A stretch of 32,189 nucleotides of DNA from contig CAJTIU010000048.1 of the NCBI GenBank assembly GCA_910576335.1, positions 1 to 32,189 on the forward strand, read 5' to 3'. The notes under the pieces were generated by a model that saw nothing but the letters and a program-made list of their open reading frames with translations, had not been told where the DNA came from and searched no databases. The stretch comes from Lachnospiraceae bacterium. GTDB taxonomy: Bacteria; Bacillota; Clostridia; Lachnospirales; Lachnospiraceae. Position 1 is the first letter of the stretch, and the number at the start of each line of letters is the position of its first letter. Below, piece by piece: positions 1-7,116 of the stretch. A program made the translations under genes and the position numbers.

Positions 1-237
1 GAGGAGGCCGACAAAAATTTTCAGAGATGTAGTTGTTGAGTTTAAAAATCCATGGTAAACTAAGCATAGCAGTTCTTGAGATTATGATTATAGTTAAGTG
101 TGATAACTCAACAATACAACATATTTTCAAAAACTGCTACTTTTTTGAAAAAATGGTGATTTTATGTACTTTGGGCTAGCCGCCGCGCTAGCGGCTTGGT
201 ACAATAAAACGCAAGAATGAAAAATTGGTAAGCAGAT
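1..237. other. Leader region upstream of the two-component operon
   Basis: No gene was recognised here. A 10-bp inverted repeat, TTGTTGAGTT at 33-42 and AACTCAACAA at 105-114, encloses AT-rich sequence. A related direct copy, AGTTCTTGAG, lies at 71-80, 40 bp after AGTTGTTGAG at 31-40. A GC-rich stem-loop with arms AGCCGC (178-183) and GCGGCT (191-196) precedes the operon and has no T-tract. A possible extended -10, TGGTACAAT, lies at 197-205 with no convincing -35. The repeats could be an operator or the edge of an older element, and the sequence does not decide between these. Confidence 0.35.
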
Positions 238-261
238 ATGAAAGGTCAGGAGAGATGCTTC

Positions 262-948
262 ATGTATTATATTGTAATCATAGATGATGATCTATCTGTT
301 CAAAGAGAACTTAAGTTATTGTTGGAAAATGCCGGATATCGTGCAGATGTTGCGGAGGATTTTGCTAACATTCCAGAATATGTGCAGAAACTGCAGCCGG
401 ATTTGCTTCTTCTTGATGTTGCTCTGCCGGGAGCCGATGGAATTACTCTGTGTTCTAAAATACGGATGATATCGGATGTCCCTATTATTTTTATTACTTC
501 ACAAAGTTCCTCTTCCGCAGAATTAGAATGTATGATGACGGGTGGCGACGATTTTATAGAGAAACCTTACCGTCCTGCAGTATTACTGGCACACATAGCC
601 GCAATATTGCGGAGAGTTTCTGGAAAATCACAGAATAAAGTGCTTGTCTTTGGAGGAATAGAGCTGAATCTGCTTAATGGTACAGTGCGGTGTGAAAAAA
701 AGGAAGTTGAACTTTCCAAAAATGAAATGCATATACTGTCCTATTTTTTTATGCATAAAGATGAAATAATATCAAGAGAAGATTTAATGAATAATTTGTG
801 GGATAATGAAAGCTTTGTAGATGATAATACATTGAGTGTCAACATCAGAAGAATCCGCCAGAAGTTAGAAGATATCGGAGTACAGGATCTGATACAGACA
901 AAAAGGGGAATGGGCTATCAGTTAAAAGCAAGAGAGGGGACGGTATGA
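262..948 (+). CDS. OmpR-family response regulator, BceR/VraR-like
   Basis: This 228-residue protein has the two-domain architecture of OmpR/PhoB response regulators. An N-terminal receiver domain shows the acidic cluster IIDDD, the phospho-acceptor aspartate in LLLLDVALPG and the conserved lysine in EKPYRP. A C-terminal winged helix carries the typical NIRRIRQKL and KRGMGYQL motifs. I prefer the ATG at 262 over the in-frame ATG at 238, because AGGAGA at 248-253 sits 8 bases before it and the protein then begins with the usual short strand MYYIVIIDDD. The stop overlaps the kinase start as ATGA, so the two are translationally coupled. With a small two-helix kinase and a BceAB-type transporter next door, it most likely activates the transporter genes in response to a peptide antibiotic. 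The exact ligand cannot be read from sequence. Confidence 0.88.
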   Translation: MYYIVIIDDDLSVQRELKLLLENAGYRADVAEDFANIPEYVQKLQPDLLLLDVALPGADGITLCSKIRMISDVPIIFITSQSSSSAELECMMTGGDDFIEKPYRPAVLLAHIAAILRRVSGKSQNKVLVFGGIELNLLNGTVRCEKKEVELSKNEMHILSYFFMHKDEIISREDLMNNLWDNESFVDDNTLSVNIRRIRQKLEDIGVQDLIQTKRGMGYQLKAREGTV

Positions 949-1961
949 AACTGAAAGATTACTGTAAGGATAGAGTAACAAGGTTATTAGGGACACTGGT
1001 AGTTTTATTTATTTTATCTGAATTTTTATATATCGTAGGTAATACTTTTGCTTCTATTTTTTTGATTGATTTAACAATTATCAGCATACTATTCATAAAG
1101 AATCTGATAGAGTGGTACAGAAGAAAAGAATATTTCAAAACAATCCGGGAGCGGGTAGAAGGTATGGAGCATCCCTGGCTGATCGCTGAGCTTCTGCCCG
1201 TTTCTTATCGTGCCGAGGACAAATTATATCAGGAATTATTAAGGCTGGTGGGAAGTTCAGCCATAGAGCAGATTCATAAGATAGAGGATGAAGAAAGGGA
1301 GTATGAGGAATATATTGAAGAATGGATACATGAAGTAAAAGCGCCGATTACCTCAATGCAGCTTATGATAGAAAACAGGGCTGGAAATAATCCCGTCTTG
1401 AAAAAGGGGTTGAACATAGAATTGGGAAAAATTGAAAATGACGTAGAACGTGCGCTATATTATGCTCGTTCAGAACAGGTATATAAAGATTATTTGATTC
1501 AGAAGCTGAATTTACACCGTATCTTAGTTAGGGCAATTAACAGAAACCGTACTATAATTATGAATAGCTGTGTCGGAATAGAATTTGAATGTGAGGATGA
1601 TATTTATATTTATGGGGACGAAAAGTGGCTTATCTTTCTTATAAGCCAGATCCTTTTAAACTCCGTAAAATACCGGCGCAAGGAGGGTGCAAAGATTATC
1701 CTGTCATCTGAAAAAAAGAACAAAAAAGTTATACTGAAAATATGGGATAATGGGACAGGGATAAAGGAAGAGGAATTACCGAGGATTTTTGAGAAGGGGT
1801 TTACCGGGAGCAATGGAAGGGAAAACGAGCGTTCTACGGGAATAGGCTTATATCTGGTAAAAAAATTATGTCAAAAGCTGGATATGGAAGTATGGGCAGA
1901 ATCTTTGTTCAAAGAATATACTTCTGTTTATCTATCGCTTCCGGCAAAACAAAACGTCTGA
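945..1961 (+). CDS. Intramembrane-sensing histidine kinase, BceS-like
   Basis: This 338-residue sensor kinase has two predicted N-terminal membrane helices (about residues 13-33 and 36-52) separated by only a few residues, so there is almost no extracellular sensor. This is the hallmark of BceS-type kinases, which sense through their partner transporter. The H-box is EWIHEVKAPITSMQL, with the phosphorylated histidine near residue 129. The N-box lies in LISQILLNSVKYR, and the G boxes in IWDNGTGIKEEELP and STGIGLYLVKKL. Start and preceding stop overlap by ATGA. It should phosphorylate the adjacent regulator when the downstream BceB-like permease is engaged. That partnership is inferred from family knowledge and gene order. 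Confidence 0.88.
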   Translation: MKLKDYCKDRVTRLLGTLVVLFILSEFLYIVGNTFASIFLIDLTIISILFIKNLIEWYRRKEYFKTIRERVEGMEHPWLIAELLPVSYRAEDKLYQELLRLVGSSAIEQIHKIEDEEREYEEYIEEWIHEVKAPITSMQLMIENRAGNNPVLKKGLNIELGKIENDVERALYYARSEQVYKDYLIQKLNLHRILVRAINRNRTIIMNSCVGIEFECEDDIYIYGDEKWLIFLISQILLNSVKYRRKEGAKIILSSEKKNKKVILKIWDNGTGIKEEELPRIFEKGFTGSNGRENERSTGIGLYLVKKLCQKLDMEVWAESLFKEYTSVYLSLPAKQNV

Positions 1962-1965
1962 TTCT

Positions 1966-2009
1966 AAAAGGCAAATTCATCACAAATGGATGTGGGGAGT
2001 TTGCCTTTT
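1966..2009 (+). terminator. Possible intrinsic terminator after the kinase gene
   Basis: AAAAGGCAAA (1966-1975) pairs with TTTGCCTTTT (2000-2009), separated by a 24-base loop, starting five bases after the kinase stop. The 3' arm ends in TTTT but no longer U-tract follows. It would separate the regulatory pair from the transporter operon. Confidence 0.5.
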
Positions 2010-2039
2010 CAAATGGAGAACAGCATATTTCCGGATATA

Positions 2040-2053
2040 TGACAAAATTGTAA
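2040..2053 (+). promoter_or_regulatory. BceR-type binding box upstream of the transporter operon
   Basis: TGACA-AAAT-TGTAA at 2040-2053 fits the published BceR-family pattern TnACA-N4-TGTAA exactly. It lies 46 bp upstream of the -10 element at 2099 and 87 bp before the permease start, a position suited to activation. Its function is inferred from the match and the neighbouring regulator. Confidence 0.6.
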
Positions 2054-2098
2054 GATTCAGGTAATGAAAATCAATAGGTAATCTGTAGGGGGCAGTGT

Positions 2099-2104
2099 TA
2101 TACT
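2099..2104 (+). promoter_or_regulatory. -10 element of the transporter operon promoter
   Basis: TATACT at 2099-2104 is the best -10 candidate before the permease. The expected -35 position (about 2076-2081, AGGTAA) is poor, which would be consistent with an activator-dependent promoter served by the box at 2040-2053. The ribosome-binding site AAGGAAGG follows just before the ATG at 2141. Confidence 0.45.
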
Positions 2105-2140
2105 GACTACATCAGGAAGAGATATAAAGGAAGGATAAAA

Positions 2141-4039
2141 ATGTTAAGCAAAAATCAGTTGGCCAGGAGAAATGTAAAGACTGCGATTATAAGAGAGCCA
2201 GTATATTTTTTTACAATGATATTGATTGCAGCGCTAATGTTTGCGTTTAATTCTCTGTTTTTTTCAGAAGATGTCAGGAGAGCCTGCGAAACGGCATCGG
2301 TTCTGGCTGTGTTTTTAGGAATAGCATCTGTACTGATTGTTATGATTACGGCGTGGCTGATCCAATATATGATGCGGCAATCGCTGAAAATCCGCAGCAG
2401 GGAATTCGGGCTGTATATGCTGTTTGGCATGAAAGGAACAGAGGTATTTCAGATTTTCCGAAAAGAAACGGTATTTATGGTTGGAATGGCATATATACCT
2501 GGAATCCTGGCAGGGGAATTGCTGAAACAGTTTTTGATGGTAATTTTTTTCCATATGTTCCGGACGGAATATGTGCTTAAAATGGATTTTCAGCTTGTAA
2601 CGGTGTGTTTGACAGCAACTTTATATTTATTTTGTTATTTAGCCGCATTGCTTAAAGTGAGAAAACAATTTTCCAAAATGAATATCCGTCAGTTAAATGA
2701 AATGGAGAGGATAAATGAAGCCGATGAAAAAATATCTGGAAAGAAGAAGCAAAGGAAAAGAACTAAAAAATGGCTTTTGAAAGGAAACCGGCTATTTTTA
2801 TGCAGGGCAATAGAATCTGAACTATATTCTATGCGGAAAATAATCATATTTGTTATGTCCCTTTTAGTTGTTTCTATTTCAGGAAGCGCAGTTGCCATGA
2901 TGTATACCGATTATCAGAACCACCAGATTGATTCGGAATATCCGTTTGATGTCATGATATATCATCAAGCCCCCAAACCTGAATTCCAGCGTGAAAAAGA
3001 TATATTAGAAAGTGAAACTGGAATACAGGAATCCCATGAATATGTGATATATCAAAATGGCGTCAGTATGATGAATGAATGGCTTTATACACATCTGATG
3101 TATTTTGGGGATCGATTTATCAGTGGAGAGGGTGCATTCGATGCAGAAAAGCTGGACGCTGATGAAGAGGGATATGACGTCTACTATGAATATGATACTT
3201 ATATGAAAGTGAGCGACTATAACATACTTCGGAAAATGCTTGGCCAGAAGCCTGTCAAACTCCGGGCAGATGAGTATATTTTACAGATTAAAAGAAGGTT
3301 AGAACCTGAACTTACTAATGAAATCCGAAGCAGGACGCTGCTATGTGATACAAAAGAATTGCACTGCAAAGAAATCAGTACTGTAGATTTTGAACAGAAT
3401 GGACATAATGGAGCTGACTATGTTTTGGTAATCCCGGATGATGCGGCAAATCATATGACACCATATTACTCTGTATTTGCGGCATCTATAAAGAAACAGG
3501 CTGCAGGAACAGTGTTTGATAAATTAGATGATGCGTCCAGTGGAAATGACGGGCTTTATTGGGGCAGTAACCACAGTATTTTATATGTCAGTCCGATTTT
3601 GCTGAAAAAGCAGGTGGAAACAGAATTGAAAGCAACGCTTGTGCCATTTATATTTGCGTTTGCCTATGTAAGTATCGTGTTTTTATGCGTGGCAATTTCT
3701 TTCCTTGCATCCCATCTGATCAGCACTTCGGAATCAAACAGACGCCGTTACCTGCTTTTAGAAAAACTGGGAATGAATCAAACAAAAATTGATACGGTGA
3801 TACATGAACAGTTGGCAGTTAATTATCTGATTCCGCTTTGTATGGCGCTTATTCCCGGATGTCTGATTGCGAACCATGCAAGCAAAGGTTTTATTCTGGC
3901 TACGGGACTTCGTGCGGTATGGGTAAAATATGTGTTCTTGTCGTTCTTATGGATTTTAATGCTGTACATGATTTACTTTATACTTACGGATATATTTTTT
4001 AGGAGAAATATTCATCATCGAAAGGAAGGAAACATATAG
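2141..4039 (+). CDS. FtsX-domain ABC transporter permease, BceB-like
   Basis: This 632-residue membrane protein has the layout of BceB/VraE permeases. An N-terminal helix is followed by an FtsX-type helix cluster containing REFGLYMLFGMKGTEVFQIF, and a helix lies near residue 240. A large extracytoplasmic domain of roughly 200 residues follows, then three C-terminal helices. This matches the usual length of about 650 residues. Such permeases bind lipid II-cycle intermediates or peptide antibiotics and free the target in complex with the ATPase, and they also form the sensory complex with BceS-type kinases. The ATPase gene starts one base after its stop. Here the permease comes before the ATPase, the reverse of the bceA-bceB order in Bacillus. 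Substrate specificity is not visible. Confidence 0.85.
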   Translation: MLSKNQLARRNVKTAIIREPVYFFTMILIAALMFAFNSLFFSEDVRRACETASVLAVFLGIASVLIVMITAWLIQYMMRQSLKIRSREFGLYMLFGMKGTEVFQIFRKETVFMVGMAYIPGILAGELLKQFLMVIFFHMFRTEYVLKMDFQLVTVCLTATLYLFCYLAALLKVRKQFSKMNIRQLNEMERINEADEKISGKKKQRKRTKKWLLKGNRLFLCRAIESELYSMRKIIIFVMSLLVVSISGSAVAMMYTDYQNHQIDSEYPFDVMIYHQAPKPEFQREKDILESETGIQESHEYVIYQNGVSMMNEWLYTHLMYFGDRFISGEGAFDAEKLDADEEGYDVYYEYDTYMKVSDYNILRKMLGQKPVKLRADEYILQIKRRLEPELTNEIRSRTLLCDTKELHCKEISTVDFEQNGHNGADYVLVIPDDAANHMTPYYSVFAASIKKQAAGTVFDKLDDASSGNDGLYWGSNHSILYVSPILLKKQVETELKATLVPFIFAFAYVSIVFLCVAISFLASHLISTSESNRRRYLLLEKLGMNQTKIDTVIHEQLAVNYLIPLCMALIPGCLIANHASKGFILATGLRAVWVKYVFLSFLWILMLYMIYFILTDIFFRRNIHHRKEGNI

Positions 4040-4040
4040 G

Positions 4041-4781
4041 ATGGAAGCATATATCAAGGTGGAAGATGTTGAGAAATATTATGGGAGTTCAGGAATCATT
4101 ACAAAAGCGGTAGACAGAGTCAGCTTTGAAATATCAAAAGGGGAATTTATTGGGATTATGGGGGAATCCGGTTCTGGTAAAACATCTTTGTTGAATGTGC
4201 TTGCCACCATTGACACAGCTACGGCAGGGCACATATATTTTGAGGGAAAAGATATTACAAAAATGAGCGAGGACGTTAGAAGTGAATTCAGGAAGGAAAA
4301 TTTAGGTTTCATTTTCCAGAACTTCAATCTCTTAGATACTATGACATTGCAGGAAAATATTTATATGCCGCTGATCCTTAATGAACAAAAAAGTAACGAC
4401 ATCATAAAACGAACGGAAGAAATCATAAATATATTGGGAATCAAGGAAGCTGGAAACAAATATCCATATCAAGTATCCGGCGGACAGCAGCAGAGATGTT
4501 CCTGTGCCAGAGCGCTCGTAAATAATCCTAAATTGATTTTAGCTGATGAACCGACAGGTGCCCTTGATCCACAGAATTCAGAAAATTTAATGGAATTGCT
4601 TTTAGAAATCAATAAGAAATTTAAGACAACTATTTTGATGGTTACACATGATTCATTTTCTGCAAGCTATTGTAACCGTATCTTGTTTTTGGAAAATGGG
4701 AAAATATCTTATGAGATATATCGGGGAGCAAGGAGCAGGGAAGAATATCTCGGAGCAATTCTGGATGCTCAAAAAGCATAA
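4041..4781 (+). CDS. ABC transporter ATP-binding protein, BceA-like
   Basis: This 246-residue ATPase has all the motifs of the MacB/LolD/BceA group: Walker A in GIMGESGSGKTSLLN, a Q-loop in GFIFQNFNLLD, the signature VSGGQQQR, Walker B in LILADEPTGALD and the H-loop MVTHD. The start lies directly after the permease stop, with AAGGAAGG upstream inside the permease gene, so both are probably translated from one message. It should power the permease at the cytoplasmic face of the membrane. The C-terminal tail after the H-loop is short, as usual for this family. Confidence 0.9.
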   Translation: MEAYIKVEDVEKYYGSSGIITKAVDRVSFEISKGEFIGIMGESGSGKTSLLNVLATIDTATAGHIYFEGKDITKMSEDVRSEFRKENLGFIFQNFNLLDTMTLQENIYMPLILNEQKSNDIIKRTEEIINILGIKEAGNKYPYQVSGGQQQRCSCARALVNNPKLILADEPTGALDPQNSENLMELLLEINKKFKTTILMVTHDSFSASYCNRILFLENGKISYEIYRGARSREEYLGAILDAQKA

Positions 4782-4808
4782 TTTCAAAAAATAATATGAA
4801 TATATCTG

Positions 4809-4838
4809 TATCAGATTGAGATAACATTACTTTGATGA
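4809..4838 (+). repeat. Duplicated regulatory segment, copy 1
   Basis: This 30-bp segment matches 5785-5814 at 25 of 30 positions. Both start TATCAGATT and end TTTGATGA, and each lies just upstream of a gene. It includes the -35 of the lipoprotein promoter. Copy 2 keeps a poorer -35 (TTTAGA) and lacks a clear -10. Confidence 0.55.
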
Positions 4839-4844
4839 TATAAA
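4816..4844 (+). promoter_or_regulatory. Sigma-A-type promoter of the lipoprotein gene
   Basis: TTGAGA (4816-4821) and TATAAA (4839-4844) are 17 bp apart, close to the ideal vegetative promoter. The promoter sits about 40 bp before the lipoprotein start, so this gene can be transcribed independently of the transporter. The surrounding 30 bp (4809-4838) recur, diverged, before the sigma-like gene at 5785-5814. Confidence 0.6.
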
Positions 4845-4884
4845 TCGGTAATTGAGTGGAAAAGGTGAAAGGAAAGGGATTGTA

Positions 4885-5751
4885 ATGAAGAGAACATCAA
4901 AGAGATTATTGGCAGGAATGGCTTTTTATCTGACAATTGTTTTGATATCTGGGTGTACTATAAAAGGCACTGCTAATCAGGCACCAAGGGAGATTTTAGA
5001 AGATGATGGGATCATTTCTGAAATGAATGCAGAGATATATAAACAAGAGAAATTACCGTTGGATTATGATGGAGAAGAAGTGAGAGCAGATTTAACCCAT
5101 GTAGATTTTATCGTTCGTTTATCAGAAGATAATGGTTTTTATCTTGAATACAATATTAGTGGCAAAAACGATGAACCCCCTTTGACAGTCAATATACAGG
5201 ATGGAGTTCTTATCCTGGAAGAGAAAAATGCTAAGCCGGCAACTTATTATAGCGGAGTATTTGTTGATGGCATTAGCAATAACTTGAAAACGAAAAAAAC
5301 TGACTACACCAGTGTTGTAACATTATATGTTCCTTCTGATGCGGAAATTAAGTTGATGACAAATATGGGGGAAGGCGATATGGAACTTCATGGACTCAAT
5401 GTAAAACCAGTAGACATTCACATGGATGAGGGAGATTTAGATCTCTTTGATATGACAATAGAGGGCGGAAATATTATATTAGTTAATGGAGATATTGTGG
5501 CAGAGAATGTGAAATTATCTCAAAATATCCAAATGCAAACGGAGAATGGGGATTTTTCTTTGGAACTGAATCCATCATCTCAGGATATGCTTTCAATTTA
5601 TGCCAATTCAGAGATGGATATAGAAGTGTCCGAGAAACTGGGAGGAAAGTTATCGGAAAATGATGAGAAAGCATATTTTGAGAGAAAGGTAAAAGGCTCA
5701 GATGATTGCCTGACGATTGTGTCGAAATGTGGGGATATCATGATAGACTAG
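4885..5751 (+). CDS. DUF4097-type beta-strand lipoprotein
   Basis: This 288-residue protein starts at the ATG at 4885, preceded by GGAAAGGG. A positively charged start (MKRTSKRLL) and a hydrophobic stretch lead to the lipobox LISGC, so the mature protein should begin with a lipidated cysteine on the outer face of the membrane. The C-terminal half has repeated short strands with Gly-Asp pairs (EGDMELHG, EGDLDLFD, NGDIVAEN, NGDFSLEL). This fits the repetitive beta fold of DUF4097/adhesin-like proteins often found with envelope-stress regulators. It follows the BceAB-like genes and has its own promoter. A role in peptide-antibiotic resistance or sensing is inferred from context only. Assignment to DUF4097 is by pattern, not by search. 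Confidence 0.65.
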   Translation: MKRTSKRLLAGMAFYLTIVLISGCTIKGTANQAPREILEDDGIISEMNAEIYKQEKLPLDYDGEEVRADLTHVDFIVRLSEDNGFYLEYNISGKNDEPPLTVNIQDGVLILEEKNAKPATYYSGVFVDGISNNLKTKKTDYTSVVTLYVPSDAEIKLMTNMGEGDMELHGLNVKPVDIHMDEGDLDLFDMTIEGGNIILVNGDIVAENVKLSQNIQMQTENGDFSLELNPSSQDMLSIYANSEMDIEVSEKLGGKLSENDEKAYFERKVKGSDDCLTIVSKCGDIMID

Positions 5752-5784
5752 AAGCGGACAGCAACAGTTTTGTGAATATATTCT

Positions 5785-5814
5785 TATCAGATTTAGACGG
5801 CATTATTTTGATGA
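5785..5814 (+). repeat. Duplicated regulatory segment, copy 2
   Basis: This is the second copy of the 30-bp segment at 4809-4838 (25 of 30 identical), ending 16 bp before the preferred start of the sigma-like gene. It could share a transcription factor with copy 1. Confidence 0.5.
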
Positions 5815-5830
5815 AGTGAGGAAATGTGTT

Positions 5831-6265
5831 GTGGAAAATATCACTGAACAATATCAAGAACGCATTGAGCATGAGTTTAATGCCTTATGTAAGATCATCA
5901 TTCGCCATGCGTCAGCAGAAGCTAAGAGCAAAGTTGCTAAAAGATGGAAGCAGGAAATATCTTTTGAATATTTAGTAGAATCAGGAGTGATGCCAGTATA
6001 TAGTTGTGGGGGATTTGAGAATGGAATAGAAGCCAGATATCCACTGTTGCTTTGCGGACATACTGTAATTTTAGAAAATGAGCGGCTTTCCAAGGCATTA
6101 TCTTTGTTGGAAAGGAAGAAACAAGAAATTGTATTCTTATATTTTTTTAAACATTATACTTACCAGGAAATTGCAGGGTATTATGGTCAGGCGCATAGTA
6201 GTGTTTGGAGCAGGATGCAGACGGTGATGAAGCAGCTAAAAAGAGAAATGGGGAAACAGGAATGA
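5831..6265 (+). CDS. Sigma-70-like transcription factor of Tn916/ICE type
   Basis: This 144-residue protein resembles the short sigma-like regulators of Tn916-family elements (the Orf7 group). The C-terminal part has a region-4-like helix-turn-helix in KKQEIVFLYFFKHYTYQEIAGYYGQAHS. The N-terminal part (HEFNALCKIIIRHASAEA) and the middle (EISFEYL) match the second copy at 13504-13947. I chose the GTG at 5831, because GAGGAA at 5818-5823 sits seven bases upstream and the product then starts like the second copy. An in-frame GTG at 5816 is less likely. It is coupled by ATGA overlap to the HTH gene. In Tn916 such pairs control conjugation or cargo genes. Here the target is unknown. Confidence 0.75.
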   Translation: MENITEQYQERIEHEFNALCKIIIRHASAEAKSKVAKRWKQEISFEYLVESGVMPVYSCGGFENGIEARYPLLLCGHTVILENERLSKALSLLERKKQEIVFLYFFKHYTYQEIAGYYGQAHSSVWSRMQTVMKQLKREMGKQE

Positions 6266-6468
6266 AGGGAAAGAATTTTATTTCGTATGGAGCGATTGTA
6301 AAAGCTGCCAATGGTGATCCGGGAGCAATCGAAACAGTATTAGAACATTATGGTGGATATATCCGAAATTTTTCAAAAATGGATGGTTATGTGAATGTAG
6401 ATGTAGAAAACTATGTAAGGGAACGGTTAATAAACGGTATAATGAAATTCCGTTTTGACAAAGAATAG
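6262..6468 (+). CDS. Small helix-turn-helix protein, Tn916 Orf8-type
   Basis: This 68-residue protein contains FISYGAIVKAANGDPGAIETVLEHY, followed by NVDVENYVRERLINGIMKFRFDKE. It is the usual partner of the sigma-like gene and is homologous to the protein at 13305-13517. The ATG at 6262 overlaps the sigma stop. Two terminator-like hairpins follow, so this pair ends the left operon. Members are called helix-turn-helix domain proteins, but their biochemical role is not well established. Confidence 0.72.
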   Translation: MKGKNFISYGAIVKAANGDPGAIETVLEHYGGYIRNFSKMDGYVNVDVENYVRERLINGIMKFRFDKE

Positions 6469-6504
6469 ATCTAACAATAAAACATTGTTTTGCAGAAATA
6501 TATG

Positions 6505-6540
6505 AAAGCAGTAAGTATACAAGATTCACTGCTTTTTGAA
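6505..6540 (+). terminator. Intrinsic terminator after the HTH gene
   Basis: AAAGCAGT (6505-6512) pairs with ACTGCTTT (6528-6535), followed by TTGAATTT. It lies 37 bases after the HTH stop. Confidence 0.6.
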
Positions 6541-6587
6541 TTTAAAAACAGAATCATAGGAGAATGTTTGCGCAATGGCAGGCTTAA

Positions 6588-6630
6588 AACGGCGAATCCA
6601 TGTAGGAAAGGGTTTGCCGTTTTTTATTTT
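6588..6630 (+). terminator. Second intrinsic terminator closing the left module
   Basis: AACGGCGAATCC (6588-6599) pairs, with two G-U pairs, with GGGTTTGCCGTT (6610-6621), followed by a T-rich run. It is the last recognisable element before the mini-element at 6671. Confidence 0.65.
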
Positions 6631-6670
6631 TCTTAAATCGGCAGTCTGTGGAGCATGGAGAATCATTAGG

Positions 6671-6956
6671 GCATTATCCGAGAAGTTTCATTATTTCAGA
6701 AAACTTATAGAAATACGGTTTATTAACAGCTTCTAAGAAAATCTTCTCGAATAATGTTTGGCAGGTATAAAAAATCTAGCATAGAAATTAAGGTATTCTT
6801 TATCGTAATTATCAGAATGATTGTCAATAACATAAGGAACGTATTGTGTCTATGGTCTAAACAGTTGAGTAATTATCCGAGAAGTTTTTTTAGAAACCGC
6901 CGATAAATTGTGCTTTTCAGGATATTTCTTTGATAATGAAACTTCTCGGATAATGC
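6671..6956. mobile_element. 286-bp MITE-like element with symmetric paired end sites
   Basis: Perfect 24-bp inverted repeats at 6671-6694 and 6933-6956 bound a segment with no plausible gene. Each end carries two inverted copies of the core ATTATCCGAGAAG: outer at 6673-6685 and inner CTTCTCGAATAAT at 6743-6755 (one mismatch) on the left, inner 6872-6884 and outer 6942-6954 on the right. The start-to-start spacing is exactly 70 bp at both ends, so each end can fold into a 13-bp stem. It lies 22 bp from the RIT element, but its core sequence differs. It is probably a non-autonomous transposable element. The mobilising enzyme is unknown. Confidence 0.7.
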
Positions 6957-6978
6957 TTTTTATTTCAGTTCTGACATA

Positions 6979-7009
6979 AAGAGTTATACCGAAAAGTATC
7001 TTATCCCGA
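6979..7009 (+). repeat. RIT left terminal inverted repeat
   Basis: This 31-bp repeat starts AAGAGTTATACCGAAAAG and ends TCTTATCCCGA. It is identical to the reverse complement of 10563-10593. The first 13-bp core site (7000-7012) lies at its inner edge, followed by inverted copies at 7052-7064 and 7098-7110. The last of these is six bases from the stop codon of the third recombinase. Confidence 0.85.
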
Positions 7010-7116
7010 ATTCTTTAATAGAGCCTTATAAATTGAGCTTTCTCATATATAAATTCGGGATAAGATTTTCCAGCTTGTTGTCAATGTTCTTCTAAAAAAT
7101 TCGGGATAAGATTTTT

